The notes: generated by a model not told the origin, from the letters alone. A stretch of DNA of 64,000 bases from JABMQB01 sp963666575 (GCA_963666575.2 CAXXYG010000006.1:1-64000), one strand, 5' to 3'; counted from the first letter of the stretch, positions 17,247-27,129 are shown. Numbers and translations: made by a program.

Positions 17247-18065
17247 ATGAAAAAGGCAGTCGGCATATTGTTACTATTATTGACTACTTCCTATTTTGCT
17301 TTAGGCGATGTTATCCCCGAAAATCATCATCCCATAAATCGATGTGTAAAAATCACCAATTCCGATCAATTCGAAAATGTTTCGATTGTAGCTTATGTTA
17401 GGCCAATGGGAAATAAAAATTATGCCTATGTTGTACAGCCTGATGGTTGCCTCCATAAAGGGTATAAATTTAATTACCTGGGATTGTTTGCAATTGACAC
17501 AAAACACCTCGATGGAAAAGATATAAATAACATCGATTTTAATGCTAACTTAAATGCTTTTAAATCAAACATCGCCATTGACTGTGCAGGTGGGTGTGCC
17601 CACGACTCAACAGCCATTTCAAATATAAATAGCTATTATGAAATTATTGGATTCACAGATACAAGTTTTGTTTTACATAAATGGAAAGAAGTAACCATAT
17701 TCGAAAACGGGCAACCCGATTTGATTGTTTTGTATGAATATCAGGGCAATGCAAACCAATACAGCATGGCATTATCAGCTCAAAGAGAATTTAAATTTGA
17801 ATCAAAAATTATAATATCACCCAACCCTGCAACAGATTATTTTAACTTTAAAATAACCAATAACTATATTGGTGAAGTAGATGTTGAAATATTAAGTTCA
17901 ACCAATTTCTTGGTTCAGACAATCAGTTTTTACAAATACAGAGCTGGTACCACCCGAAACCTAACACTTTATCTTAAGCAGAATACATTTTCAGAAGGTT
18001 TGTATTTTGTCCGTTTTAGATTTGGAAAAAATATACAAACCAAAAAGATAATCATTCACAGATAA
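17247..18065 (+). CDS. T9SS cargo protein with type A sorting domain
   Basis: 272 residues. A signal peptide (MKKAVGILLLLLTTSYFALG) is followed by an unrecognised region of about 165 residues with five Cys, including DCAGGCAHD. The C-terminal 80 residues form a type A sorting domain: SPNPATDYFNFKI, strands, then GLYFVRFRFGKNIQTKKIIIHR with the typical Lys/Arg-rich end. By family knowledge this domain directs export through the type IX system and surface attachment. The function of the passenger is unknown. The next gene follows four bases later. Confidence 0.8.
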   Translation: MKKAVGILLLLLTTSYFALGDVIPENHHPINRCVKITNSDQFENVSIVAYVRPMGNKNYAYVVQPDGCLHKGYKFNYLGLFAIDTKHLDGKDINNIDFNANLNAFKSNIAIDCAGGCAHDSTAISNINSYYEIIGFTDTSFVLHKWKEVTIFENGQPDLIVLYEYQGNANQYSMALSAQREFKFESKIIISPNPATDYFNFKITNNYIGEVDVEILSSTNFLVQTISFYKYRAGTTRNLTLYLKQNTFSEGLYFVRFRFGKNIQTKKIIIHR

Positions 18066-18069
18066 ATGT

Positions 18070-18420
18070 ATGGATTACGAATTCGATTTTTTAAAAGCGT
18101 TACTACAATCCATATTTTTAGAAACCTTGATTTTAATTGTATTTTTTAACCTCCCGTTTTTTTCCAAAACTAAAACACCAGTTTCAACCATTCTTCTGGC
18201 TGGCCTTGTGTCAACAATCCTAACTTTGCCTTATGTTTGGTTTATTATTCCAATGTTTGTTACCAACAAAACGGTTTTTATTTTTACAAGTGAAATAATT
18301 GTAATAATTGTGGAATCGCTGATTTATATTAAGTTCTTCAAGCACAAATATTCAGTTCTACTTTTAGCCTCTGTGCTGGGAAATATGTTTTCATTTTTAG
18401 TAGGGTACTATATTATTTAA
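18070..18420 (+). CDS. Small integral membrane protein, unknown function
   Basis: 116 residues with about four hydrophobic segments (roughly 12-30, 38-58, 65-85, 95-114). No motif recognised. It starts four bases after the T9SS cargo gene, so the two may share a transcript; whether they work together is unknown. Confidence 0.6.
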   Translation: MDYEFDFLKALLQSIFLETLILIVFFNLPFFSKTKTPVSTILLAGLVSTILTLPYVWFIIPMFVTNKTVFIFTSEIIVIIVESLIYIKFFKHKYSVLLLASVLGNMFSFLVGYYII

Positions 18421-18463
18421 GTGCCCGTTTTTTTCCGCAATTATTTTTTTCCACAATCATAAA

Positions 18464-19048
18464 TTATTCGAAAAGGGGCAAGGCAACTTCTAATCCCACC
18501 CTTAACTGCACACTATTCCCTTTAGGGTAAATCACATCGCCATTGGCCTTAAAATCGCCAAATTGAAAAAATGCAAGTCCTGAAAAAACGCTCAAATCCA
18601 ATACCCGACAGGGTAATTTGTAACCAGCCAAAGCACCAACCGAAAATCCATGTGCTGTTGGATCTTCCATTTCAGGATAATCATTTAGGCTTTTATCATA
18701 TACCCAGGCTGCTTCGCCTGCAACCCAAAATTTGTCTTCATTGCCTAATGAGCGCCGTCCCTGAATTCCCAATTGAAGCAAGTTATCATGGCCTCCTGTA
18801 TATGAATAGTTATGATAACTTGCCAATCCATAAACGGTTGTTTTTTCATCAGGAAGTTGTTGCCCTACCAATCCGGATACTCCCCATCCATATTCTGTTT
18901 CTGTTCTTTTCAATCCTGCATCAGCTAAAGCGGCAACTTTAGTTCCGGTACATCCGGTTAGGAAAACAGCCATATTTACAACCACAAAAACCATTACAAT
19001 ACAACGAAAAACAAAGGTTACATTCTTAATTTTTTTTGATTTTTTCAT
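18464..19048 (-). CDS. Outer-membrane lipoprotein, barrel-like, unknown function
   Basis: 194 residues from ATG at 19048; a start at 19075 would add nine residues ahead of the basic signal-peptide start MKKSKKIKN. The lipobox FLTGC marks lipid attachment. The mature part shows repeated beta-strands with Gly and aromatic residues (YGWGVSGLVGQQL, VQLRVGLEVALPLFE), as in small porin-like barrels. No named family recognised. Transcription is toward the T9SS region, converging with the small membrane protein gene. Confidence 0.65.
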   Translation of the reverse strand: MKKSKKIKNVTFVFRCIVMVFVVVNMAVFLTGCTGTKVAALADAGLKRTETEYGWGVSGLVGQQLPDEKTTVYGLASYHNYSYTGGHDNLLQLGIQGRRSLGNEDKFWVAGEAAWVYDKSLNDYPEMEDPTAHGFSVGALAGYKLPCRVLDLSVFSGLAFFQFGDFKANGDVIYPKGNSVQLRVGLEVALPLFE

Positions 19049-19292
19049 TTTGAGTGATTTTAGTTTATATTTCATTTCGCTTATACAAGTTACAATGAAT
19101 CTATCATCATATCAACACTTTACAGGCCACTCAAAACCTTCTAGGCAAATAAACATTCTAAACTATTAGGAATAAAAGGGTATTTAAAAAAATCCAAATC
19201 AATAATTTTTTTTCAATATGATTCTATATTTACAATATGAATTAACAATATATAGATTAGGTTTGATTTGTAAAGAAAATGATGTAATGAAA

Positions 19293-19322
19293 AAAACCGT
19301 TTCAAACAAATGAAACGGTTTT
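19293..19322 (-). terminator. Terminator after leftward lipoprotein gene
   Basis: Stem AAAACCGTTTCA / TGAAACGGTTTT with a six-base loop. On the minus strand the second arm ends in T residues and continues into more T. It lies 18 bases past the stop of the gene at 19341. Confidence 0.8.
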
Positions 19323-19340
19323 CGCGAGAACAAAATAAAT

Positions 19341-19988
19341 TTACCAGCCACCTAACCCGGCATGATCGGGGCTTATATATTGCCTGCCATGGTCACCGGT
19401 ACATGGATCATTTGAAACTTCCTGAATGACTGCAAAATCTCCCCAAATTACTTCACCAATTTCAACACCATCAGAATTAAACCAAACTCCTCCATCAGCA
19501 TATGCATCGGCAGGAGCAGCAACAATTTTACAAAAGTAGTTCCATTTGCATACGTTTCCCTCTCCATCTTCATAAACACCCGACATATGGTTTGTCAACC
19601 AGGCACCAGAGCCTCTATAAGAATCAAAACCAAAATGACGGTCAAGCAAACCATCACCATCACAATCCTTATTCGACAACCAGGCATTGTTCCATTTCAT
19701 CATCAAATAATCTTCTTTATAATCCTGGCACCAGGAAGCATCACGGTATGCATCGCAATAACCACCTTTAAAAAGCCGCCCTTGATAATTGTAGCCCCAA
19801 TCATCGAATCCCAGTTCAATTACAGAACCATCAGAAGCTAACAATTCACCACTTTTAATGGTTTTGCATTCCACTTTAGTTTTACCCTTTTTTAGCATCA
19901 AATCATCCTGCAATGATTCATCAACAGGTGACTTTTCACAACCCCCAATCATAACAATTGCCATCAGAAATAAAATAATTTTTTTCAT
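19341..19988 (-). CDS. Secreted lipoprotein with DxDxDG metal loop, unknown function
   Basis: 215 residues. Lipobox VMIGGC after an 16-residue hydrophobic start. The mature protein is rich in Trp, Tyr, Gly and Cys. NKDCDGDGLLDRHFG resembles an EF-hand or dockerin-like calcium loop (Asp at positions 1, 3, 5 style). Seven Cys occur after the lipobox, among them CDAYRDASWC. Similar standalone lipoproteins exist but I do not recognise a named family. It is monocistronic, with its own terminator. Confidence 0.65.
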   Translation of the reverse strand: MKKIILFLMAIVMIGGCEKSPVDESLQDDLMLKKGKTKVECKTIKSGELLASDGSVIELGFDDWGYNYQGRLFKGGYCDAYRDASWCQDYKEDYLMMKWNNAWLSNKDCDGDGLLDRHFGFDSYRGSGAWLTNHMSGVYEDGEGNVCKWNYFCKIVAAPADAYADGGVWFNSDGVEIGEVIWGDFAVIQEVSNDPCTGDHGRQYISPDHAGLGGW

Positions 19989-20299
19989 AACATAAGGTTT
20001 TAAATTTAAAAAAAGAAAGGATAAAAAAGTTACAAATTTACTTTGATAAAACCAAGTAATAATTCATTAAACTTCAATACAATACACTGAACTACAGACA
20101 TACTATGATAATCCAAACCCTCTCTTTTTAATATTGTTTTTTATCTGAATACTTCTCAGGAAATAGCACATAAAATAAAACGACATAAGGAATAACGCCT
20201 AAACAATCTTTAACAAAAACCTAAAATAATAGGGTTTCCCCTATACTGGTTTTTAAACAAAAGCCGTAAATTGAAAATTGATAAATTGGAAAAAAAATA
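19989..20299. other. Intergenic region, no gene seen
   Basis: 311 AT-rich bases between the divergent lipoprotein gene and the small Cys/His gene. It must hold both promoters, but I see only partial matches to TAnnTTTG (for example TAAATTGA and TAAATTGG near 20265-20290). No stable hairpin. Confidence 0.35.
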
Positions 20300-20536
20300 A
20301 TGATTCAAAATCAAAAAAAATTATGGGCATGGGGGATACTTGTATCGTGCCCTTATGGTGAACCAATGGATGACTGCCCTGCAAAGGAGCTCAGAAAACT
20401 ATCATTGGAAGATCGTTTTTTTGCACTTGAAAATTTATCAGAAAGTGTGATTGATAAATTAATAGACCATCATAATATTTGCCTGGCAAGTAGAGAAAGT
20501 GATGATATAAATCAAAAAGATAACCTGGACAAATAA
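20300..20536 (+). CDS. Small Cys/His-motif protein, unknown function
   Basis: 78 residues, soluble, no signal peptide. The pattern SCPYGEPMDDCPAKELRKLS followed by a helix and HHNICLASRE gives C-P-x-G, D-C-P and H-x2-C, which could bind a metal ion or an iron-sulphur cluster. The acidic tail is low complexity. I recall similar short proteins in Bacteroidota but no function. A weak hairpin CCTGGA / TCCAGG overlaps the stop codon (20524-20542). It converges with glpF. Confidence 0.6.
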   Translation: MIQNQKKLWAWGILVSCPYGEPMDDCPAKELRKLSLEDRFFALENLSESVIDKLIDHHNICLASRESDDINQKDNLDK

Positions 20537-20614
20537 TCCAGGCTTCCTACTCAAGGAATCATATTTTATTAATGCTGGAATTTTTTAAATTAATCTCTAA
20601 AATACTTTATTTAT

Positions 20615-21361
20615 TTAATTGAGGTAATTTATCAGGAGATAAATCAAAGTAGCGCAACCGGCACCAAAAAAAGGGCCAACTACAGGAATCCAGGCATAAC
20701 TCCAGTCAGTATTGGCTTTGTTTTTTAAAGGTAGAAGAGAATGAATAACCCTGGGGCCAAAATCACGTGCCGGATTTATACCATACCCTGTAGTACCTCC
20801 TAAACTAAGGCCAATAGCAAGAACCAATAAACCTACAGGTAGGGCTTGAAGTGATCCTAATCCTACTTTAGCGCTTTCTACTCCTGCCATTTCAAGTTGG
20901 GGAAGTTGAAATAACAAAACAGTCAAAACCAAAACAAATGTACCAACAGCTTCTGAGAAAAAATTACTTTTATAATTCCTGATTGCAGGTGCTGTACAGA
21001 AACAATTTTTTTTGGCATTCGGATCCTCTGTTGTTTTAAATTGATCGCGGTAAAAAAGGTAAACAAACCAGGCACCTAACATAGCACCTAACACCTGAGA
21101 AAGAATAAAAGGGATTACTTTCACCCACTCAAATAAACCACTCAAAGCCAGCCCAATAGTAACCGCAGGATTCAAATGCGCCCCACTATACTCTGAACTA
21201 ACCACAACGCCTACAAACACAGCCATTCCCCATCCAACGGTAATCACAATCCAACCACCATTTCCTCCATAAGCATTTTTTAAACTCACATTAGCAACTA
21301 CACCATTACCCAATAAAATAAGTATAAAAGTCCCCAAAAATTCCGCAAAATATTCGATCAT
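20615..21361 (-). CDS. glpF: Glycerol uptake facilitator (aquaglyceroporin)
   Basis: 248 residues, six membrane segments and two half-helices. First NPA at 64-66 (GAHLNPAVTIG), second NPAR at 196-199 followed by Asp200 (GINPARDFG); Asp after NPAR is typical of glycerol-conducting channels rather than water-only aquaporins. Last gene of glpK-glpD-glpF, 13 bases downstream of glpD. It lets glycerol cross the inner membrane for GlpK to trap. Confidence 0.93.
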   Translation of the reverse strand: MIEYFAEFLGTFILILLGNGVVANVSLKNAYGGNGGWIVITVGWGMAVFVGVVVSSEYSGAHLNPAVTIGLALSGLFEWVKVIPFILSQVLGAMLGAWFVYLFYRDQFKTTEDPNAKKNCFCTAPAIRNYKSNFFSEAVGTFVLVLTVLLFQLPQLEMAGVESAKVGLGSLQALPVGLLVLAIGLSLGGTTGYGINPARDFGPRVIHSLLPLKNKANTDWSYAWIPVVGPFFGAGCATLIYLLINYLN

Positions 21362-21374
21362 TCCTGTATTGATT

Positions 21375-22943
21375 TTATGTATTTATAAAATAATTTGATG
21401 CTGTTTTATTAAACCCGGCAATTTGTTCTTTTTCCCATTTTTTATCTTTTCCTAATTCAGAGGCTAAAATAGAAGCTACTTTTGGCGCAATTCGTATGCT
21501 TTCACGTGCATCAAGAAACAATGCCCTGGTCCTACGTGCCAAAACATCCTCAACAGTCCGGGCCATTTCATTCCGTACAGCCCAATAAATTTGAGCGTTT
21601 AATATTTGCAATTTATCACTGATAAACTCATCGCTCTCATTAATCTCCGATTTTAATGAAATAATATTCTCTTTATCGACACCATAAGGTGCCATCGGAT
21701 CGGTATATGGATCAACATCACGTGTATAACCATGAATAGGTAAATGATGAGTAATACATTCCCTTTCAGGCAATCCACCCACCATCATTGCATTGTCAAT
21801 GGCATCCTGAGCCATTTTTCGATAAGTGGTCCATTTTCCACCAATAGTGGTTATAAGCCCCGATATTGAAATAAGTATTTTATGGTGGCGCGAAATTTCT
21901 TTGGTAGCTACTTTATCATCCTCAGGTTTTGCCAATGGCCTCAATCCGGCAAAAACGCTTAAAACATCGGCACGTGTAGGATCTTTTAATAAATATTGGC
22001 CGGCGGTTTCCAGAATAAAATCAATCTCTGATTCCAATGGTATTGGTTCAAGCGAATGTGTTTCGATAGGTGTATCGGTAGTTCCAACAACTACATGATT
22101 ATGCCAGGGAACAGCAAACATTACTCTGCCATCGGGGGTACTTGGTACCATTATAGCATGTTCTCCAGGCAGAAATTCTTTACTTAAAATTAAATGGACC
22201 CCCTGGCTAGGAGTAATCATATCTTTTTTGCCGGGTTCATCCATTTTAATTATTTCGTCGGCAAAAACACCTGTAGCATTAATAACCACCTTCGAGCGGA
22301 TGGTAAATTTTTCTCCTGTTTCCTGATCAATGGCAGTAATACCACACACCAGGCCTTCCTCTTTTATCAACCCGGTAACTTTAAAATAATTCAATACTGT
22401 ACCACCATAATCCACACAAGTTTGTGCCAGGCTAAAAGCCATTCGTGAATCATCAAACTGCCCGTCGTGGTATATAACTCCACCTTTTAATCCTTCCTGC
22501 TCCACGTTTGGTAAAGCTTCGATAGCTTCTTCGCGCGACAATAATTTTGATGGGCCCAGGCCTAATTTGCCGGCCATCATGTCGTACACCTTTAAGCCTA
22601 CTGTATAAAACGGGCTCCCCCACCATTCGTAAGTAGGAATAATAAACGACTGGTTGGTAACCAGATGAGGAGCATTTTTAAACATTAATCCACGTTCTTT
22701 TAACGCTTCAAAAACCAATGAAACATCTCCTTGCTGAAGGTAACGGACTCCACCATGTACCAATTTTGTACTTCGGCTTGACGTGCCTTTAGCAAAATCA
22801 ACCTGTTCTAACAACAGTGTTTTATATCCGCGAGATGCAGAATCAACAGCAGTCCCTACACCAGTGGCACCTCCACCAATAATTAAAACATCCCATGGCG
22901 ACTTCTGATTCCGAACCTTATTAATTAACCTTTTACGTTTCAT
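21375..22943 (-). CDS. glpD: Glycerol-3-phosphate dehydrogenase, FAD-dependent
   Basis: 522 residues from ATG at 22943, four bases after the glpK stop. A longer frame reaches 23048 but would overlap glpK by 101 bases and adds no family-like sequence. FAD-binding motif GGGATGVG at 23-30, then SSRSTKLVHGGVRYL, a GlpD hallmark, and a C-terminal domain rich in Arg. Oxidises glycerol-3-phosphate to dihydroxyacetone phosphate at the membrane, passing electrons to quinone. Confidence 0.94.
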   Translation of the reverse strand: MKRKRLINKVRNQKSPWDVLIIGGGATGVGTAVDSASRGYKTLLLEQVDFAKGTSSRSTKLVHGGVRYLQQGDVSLVFEALKERGLMFKNAPHLVTNQSFIIPTYEWWGSPFYTVGLKVYDMMAGKLGLGPSKLLSREEAIEALPNVEQEGLKGGVIYHDGQFDDSRMAFSLAQTCVDYGGTVLNYFKVTGLIKEEGLVCGITAIDQETGEKFTIRSKVVINATGVFADEIIKMDEPGKKDMITPSQGVHLILSKEFLPGEHAIMVPSTPDGRVMFAVPWHNHVVVGTTDTPIETHSLEPIPLESEIDFILETAGQYLLKDPTRADVLSVFAGLRPLAKPEDDKVATKEISRHHKILISISGLITTIGGKWTTYRKMAQDAIDNAMMVGGLPERECITHHLPIHGYTRDVDPYTDPMAPYGVDKENIISLKSEINESDEFISDKLQILNAQIYWAVRNEMARTVEDVLARRTRALFLDARESIRIAPKVASILASELGKDKKWEKEQIAGFNKTASNYFINT

Positions 22944-22947
22944 TTTT

Positions 22948-24450
22948 TTATTTTTTAATAGAACTGTACCATTTTTTACTTCTTTCAATTGCCATATTCC
23001 AATTTGAAACGACATCTTTAAAACCCGACAAACCGGTAGCAGGAACAAATTCTTTTTCTTTTTGCCATTGCGATTTTAATGCGTCAATATTACCCCAATA
23101 CTTAACTGCCAATCCTGCCAGATAAGCCGCTCCCAGTGCAGTGGTTTCAGTTACTTTTGGCCGGACAACTTTTTTCGCAATAGCGTTAGCCTGAGTTTGC
23201 ATCAGTAAGTTGTTAACCGAGGCTCCGCCATCAACACGTAGTTCGGCCAGCTCAATACCTGAATCTTCGACCATCGTATTTATTACATCCATCGATTGAA
23301 GGGCAATTGATTCAAGGGCAGCACGCGCAATGTGCGATTTATTAGTACCTCGCCCAAGTCCAATTATCATCCCGGTAGCATACGGATCCCAATGAGGAGC
23401 TCCAAGGCCTACAAATGCTGGTACAAAATAAACACCTCCATTATCTTCCACTTTATTGGCCAGAGCTTCTATTTCGCCCGATGAGTCAATAACATTAAAC
23501 TGATCACGCATCCATTGAACAACAGCTCCTCCAATAAAAATACTGCCTTCCAATGCATATGTAACTTCATTTCCAATTTTCCAACCTATGGTTGTTACCA
23601 ACTGATGTTTTGATTTTATGGGTTGGTTCCCGGTATTCATCATTACAAAACAACCAGTTCCGTAAGTATTTTTCACCATTCCTTTTTCGAGGCACATTTG
23701 CCCGAATAATGCGGCTTGTTGATCACCGGCAATACCACTAATCGGAATTTCACTACCGAATAGATGTTCTTCGGTATATCCATATAATTCGCTGCTGGCT
23801 TTTACTTCAGGCAGAATTTCAGCAGGAATTTCAAAAATCTCTAATAACTCTTGATCCCACGACAAATTATGTATATTAAACAGCATGGTACGGCTGGCAT
23901 TACTCACATCGGTAATATGTACTTTCCCTCCCGTCAATTTCCAAACCAACCACGAATCAACAGTTCCAAAAGCCAGTTTACCACTTTTGGCTAACTCTCT
24001 TGCTCCCGAAACATTATCAAGTATCCACTTAATTTTAGTAGCTGAAAAATAGGCGTCGATTATCAATCCTGTTTTTTCAGAGATTAACTTTGCATAGCCT
24101 TTTTCCTTAAGTTCGTCACAAAATCCTGCTGTTCGCCGGTCCTGCCATACAATGGCATTATATACCGGAAGTCCGGTTTCTTTATTCCATACGATTGTGG
24201 TCTCCCTCTGATTGGTAATTCCTATTGCAGCAATCTGAACTGGTTTTAGCCTCTTTTTCACAATAACGCCCTGAGCCACTTTTAACTGTGTTTCCCATAT
24301 TTGTACCGGATCATGCTCGACCCAACTTTGTTCAGGATAATATTGTTTAAATTCTTGTTGAACTACGTCGATAATTTCGCCTTCGTAATTAAAAATTATT
24401 GCCCGGTTACTGGTAGTACCTGAGTCAAGGGAAAGAATATATTTATCCAT
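22948..24450 (-). CDS. glpK: Glycerol kinase
   Basis: 500 residues. FGGY-type kinase: phosphate loop DSGTTSNRAI at 9-18, glycerol-site WVEHDP and WQDRRT, YGTGCFVMMNTG, and the C-terminal FGGY signature region with GLGAPHWDPYATG and DGGASVNNLL. ATP + glycerol gives glycerol-3-phosphate. First gene of the glp operon, with a candidate promoter at 24504. Confidence 0.96.
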   Translation of the reverse strand: MDKYILSLDSGTTSNRAIIFNYEGEIIDVVQQEFKQYYPEQSWVEHDPVQIWETQLKVAQGVIVKKRLKPVQIAAIGITNQRETTIVWNKETGLPVYNAIVWQDRRTAGFCDELKEKGYAKLISEKTGLIIDAYFSATKIKWILDNVSGARELAKSGKLAFGTVDSWLVWKLTGGKVHITDVSNASRTMLFNIHNLSWDQELLEIFEIPAEILPEVKASSELYGYTEEHLFGSEIPISGIAGDQQAALFGQMCLEKGMVKNTYGTGCFVMMNTGNQPIKSKHQLVTTIGWKIGNEVTYALEGSIFIGGAVVQWMRDQFNVIDSSGEIEALANKVEDNGGVYFVPAFVGLGAPHWDPYATGMIIGLGRGTNKSHIARAALESIALQSMDVINTMVEDSGIELAELRVDGGASVNNLLMQTQANAIAKKVVRPKVTETTALGAAYLAGLAVKYWGNIDALKSQWQKEKEFVPATGLSGFKDVVSNWNMAIERSKKWYSSIKK

Positions 24451-24503
24451 AAATTCTGGTTTTGTTGAAATAGTTTGGTTTTATAAGTAAAATTGGCCTC
24501 TTT

Positions 24504-24511
24504 CAAAGATA
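24504..24511 (-). promoter_or_regulatory. Candidate -7 element of glpKDF operon
   Basis: The minus strand reads TATCTTTG (exact TAnnTTTG), about 53 bases upstream of the glpK ATG. The -33 box is not evident. Confidence 0.5.
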
Positions 24512-24690
24512 CCTTTTTATTCCTTTTATGCTGAGACGCAGGAAATTTAAATAGTACCCAGCCAGATATTTAACAACATTATTTTAAGCACAAAAAACTG
24601 ATAAAAATCACCTCAGCCAGACGAATATTAATGAAACATTACCCAAATTCAATTAATTACAACATTTACACCCCTTAAAAAAAAACTTCC

Positions 24691-24698
24691 TAAATTTG
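24691..24698 (+). promoter_or_regulatory. Candidate -7 element of gpsA
   Basis: TAAATTTG, exact TAnnTTTG, 53 bases before the gpsA ATG; the -33 region is degenerate. Confidence 0.5.
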
Positions 24699-24751
24699 TT
24701 TTCCCATTTATTATGGTTTGAATTCTTTAAAACAATAGGGGCATTAATGAG

Positions 24752-25750
24752 ATGGATTGGAAATCAAAGAAAATTGCAGTAATTGGAAGTGGTAGTTGGG
24801 CAACAGCCCTCGCAAAAATCCTTCTTGAAAATTTACCAGAAATAAACTGGTTTATTCGCAAACCTGAAACCATTGACCTTTTTAACAAAATCAACCACAA
24901 TCCCCGATATTTGCGAGATGTAGAGTTCAATACAAACAAAATTCATTTTTATTCCGACATCAATAAAATAACCGAAGATTCTGACATTCTTATTCTTGCT
25001 GTTCCATCAGCATTTTTAGGCAAGGTTTTTAGTTCACTAACAACCGATATTTCGGGCAAATTTGTTTTATCGGGTGTTAAAGGAATGGTGGCTGAAAAAG
25101 TAATGGTTGTAGGCGAATTTATGAACATTCAATACCATGTTCCATTCGATTCGATTGGAGTTATAGCCGGACCTTGCCATGCTGAAGAAGTAGCTCTTGA
25201 AAAACTTTCGTTCCTTACTTTTGCATGTCCTGATGAATCAAATGCTCAAAACATTGCCGATTTGTTTCAATGCGATTACATCCAAACAAAAACATCGGAC
25301 GATATCTGGGGCACTGAATATGCTTCTGTCCTAAAAAACATAATTGCAATTGCAGCAGGAATTGCTCACGGCTTAAGATATGGCGATAATTTTCATGCTG
25401 TTTTAATTTCCAATGCCATTCAGGAAATAAAAAAGTTTGTAGATACTGTCCACCCGATTACACGCGATATTAAAAGCTCGGCTTATCTGGGCGACTTACT
25501 GGTAACAGCTTATTCACAATTCAGCCGTAACAGGCAATTCGGGACAATGATAGGGAAAGGATATTCGGTTAAAGCAGCTCAACTTGAAATGCTAATGATT
25601 GCTGAGGGGTATTATTCAGCCAAGTACATTAATGAAATTAATGAAGCATACAATGTAGGTATGCCAATTTCTGAAGCAGTGTATCAAATATTGTACAACA
25701 ATGCATCGCCTGAAAAAGAGATTACAAAACTCACTCAAAAATTAAGTTAA
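24752..25750 (+). CDS. gpsA: NAD(P)H-dependent glycerol-3-phosphate dehydrogenase
   Basis: 332 residues. Rossmann motif VIGSGSWATALAKIL at 10-24, then SGVKGM and GPCHAEE active-site blocks and EYASVLKNIIAIAAGIAHGL with the catalytic Lys. Reduces dihydroxyacetone phosphate to glycerol-3-phosphate for phospholipid synthesis, the reverse direction to GlpD encoded next door. 14 bases before pgi, probably one transcript. Confidence 0.95.
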   Translation: MDWKSKKIAVIGSGSWATALAKILLENLPEINWFIRKPETIDLFNKINHNPRYLRDVEFNTNKIHFYSDINKITEDSDILILAVPSAFLGKVFSSLTTDISGKFVLSGVKGMVAEKVMVVGEFMNIQYHVPFDSIGVIAGPCHAEEVALEKLSFLTFACPDESNAQNIADLFQCDYIQTKTSDDIWGTEYASVLKNIIAIAAGIAHGLRYGDNFHAVLISNAIQEIKKFVDTVHPITRDIKSSAYLGDLLVTAYSQFSRNRQFGTMIGKGYSVKAAQLEMLMIAEGYYSAKYINEINEAYNVGMPISEAVYQILYNNASPEKEITKLTQKLS

Positions 25751-25764
25751 AAACAATAAAGCAT

Positions 25765-27099
25765 ATGAAACTCAATTTAAACCGCGTTTATAATTTTATT
25801 TCCAAAGAATCCATCGATTCGTACAAAACTGTTGTTGAACAAAACAACCAGAAATTACACGATAAATCGGGTAAAGGGAACGATTTTTTAGGATGGGTAA
25901 ACCTTCCATCTTCAATTACCAAAGCTGAACTTACTGATATCGAAGAAACAGCAACAAAGCTAAAAGCCAAAAACATCGATATTATGGTAGTAATAGGCAT
26001 TGGTGGTTCATACCTGGGTGCAAAAGCCGTAATTGATGCATTATCTGATAGTTTTTCGATGTTAAAAAACAACGGTAATCCGTTGGTTTTATATGCAGGA
26101 CATAATATTGGAGAAGATTATTTATTCGAACTTCAGGAATTATTACAAAATAAAGAGTGGGCCATTACGGTTATCTCAAAATCGGGGACTACAACTGAAC
26201 CAGCCCTTGCCTTCCGTTTATTAAAACAAGACCTTGAAGACAAATACGGAAAAGCTGAAGCCAAAGAACGTATTGTTGCCATTACCGATGCCAAAAGAGG
26301 TGCATTACGCTCGCTGGCAACTTCTGAAGGGTACAAAACTTTTGTTATTCCCGACGATGTTGGTGGACGTTATTCGGTACTTACACCTGTTGGATTAATC
26401 GCAATTGCTGTTGCCGGATTTAATATCAGGGCATTGGTAAAAGGATCGGTGGATATGGAAGCTCAAACAGCAGCCGATGTCCCCTATGAAAATAACCTTG
26501 CGGCCCAATATGCTGCTGTACGGAACGAATTGTATAAAAATGGCAAACTGGTTGAAATACTGGTAAATTACCACCCAAAATTGCACTTCCTGGCTGAATG
26601 GTGGAAACAACTTTATGGCGAAAGTGAAGGTAAAGACCAAAAAGGCATTTTCCCTGCGGCTGTTGACCTTACAACTGATTTGCACTCAATGGGGCAATAC
26701 ATTCAGGAAGGTGAACGTACATTATTCGAAACCGTAATTTCAGTTCAATCGTCTGATAGGACTGTAACAATTCCAAAAGATGGTGCTGACCTGGACGGTT
26801 TAAATTACATTGCTGGAAAACGTGTTGATGAAGTGAATAAAATGGCAGAATTGGGTACAGCTATCGCCCATGTCGATGGAGGAGTTCCAAATATTCTCAT
26901 TGAAATTGAAAAACTTGATGAATACAATTTAGGACAGCTAATTTACTTCTTCGAAAAAGCTTGTGGAATTAGTGGATATACTTTGGATGTAAATCCTTTT
27001 GACCAACCCGGAGTTGAGGCTTACAAAAAGAACATGTTTGCTTTGCTTGAAAAACCTGGTTTTGAAGAAGAAACAAAAGCAATTAAGGAGAAATTATAA
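25765..27099 (+). CDS. pgi: Glucose-6-phosphate isomerase
   Basis: 444 residues, the shorter bacterial form. Sugar-phosphate sites GIGGSYLGAKA at 78-88 and SKSGTTTEPA at 138-147; GGRYSVLTPVG and HSMGQYIQEG follow. Interconverts glucose-6-phosphate and fructose-6-phosphate. Downstream of gpsA, then a strong terminator. Confidence 0.96.
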   Translation: MKLNLNRVYNFISKESIDSYKTVVEQNNQKLHDKSGKGNDFLGWVNLPSSITKAELTDIEETATKLKAKNIDIMVVIGIGGSYLGAKAVIDALSDSFSMLKNNGNPLVLYAGHNIGEDYLFELQELLQNKEWAITVISKSGTTTEPALAFRLLKQDLEDKYGKAEAKERIVAITDAKRGALRSLATSEGYKTFVIPDDVGGRYSVLTPVGLIAIAVAGFNIRALVKGSVDMEAQTAADVPYENNLAAQYAAVRNELYKNGKLVEILVNYHPKLHFLAEWWKQLYGESEGKDQKGIFPAAVDLTTDLHSMGQYIQEGERTLFETVISVQSSDRTVTIPKDGADLDGLNYIAGKRVDEVNKMAELGTAIAHVDGGVPNILIEIEKLDEYNLGQLIYFFEKACGISGYTLDVNPFDQPGVEAYKKNMFALLEKPGFEEETKAIKEKL

Positions 27100-27129
27100 T
27101 ACACCTTATTTTAATAAAAAAAATAGTGA

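Noticed and set aside
22944..23048. 35-residue N-terminal extension of glpD
   Set aside because: It would overlap glpK by 101 bases and precedes the normal GlpD start; the ATG at 22943 fits the family.
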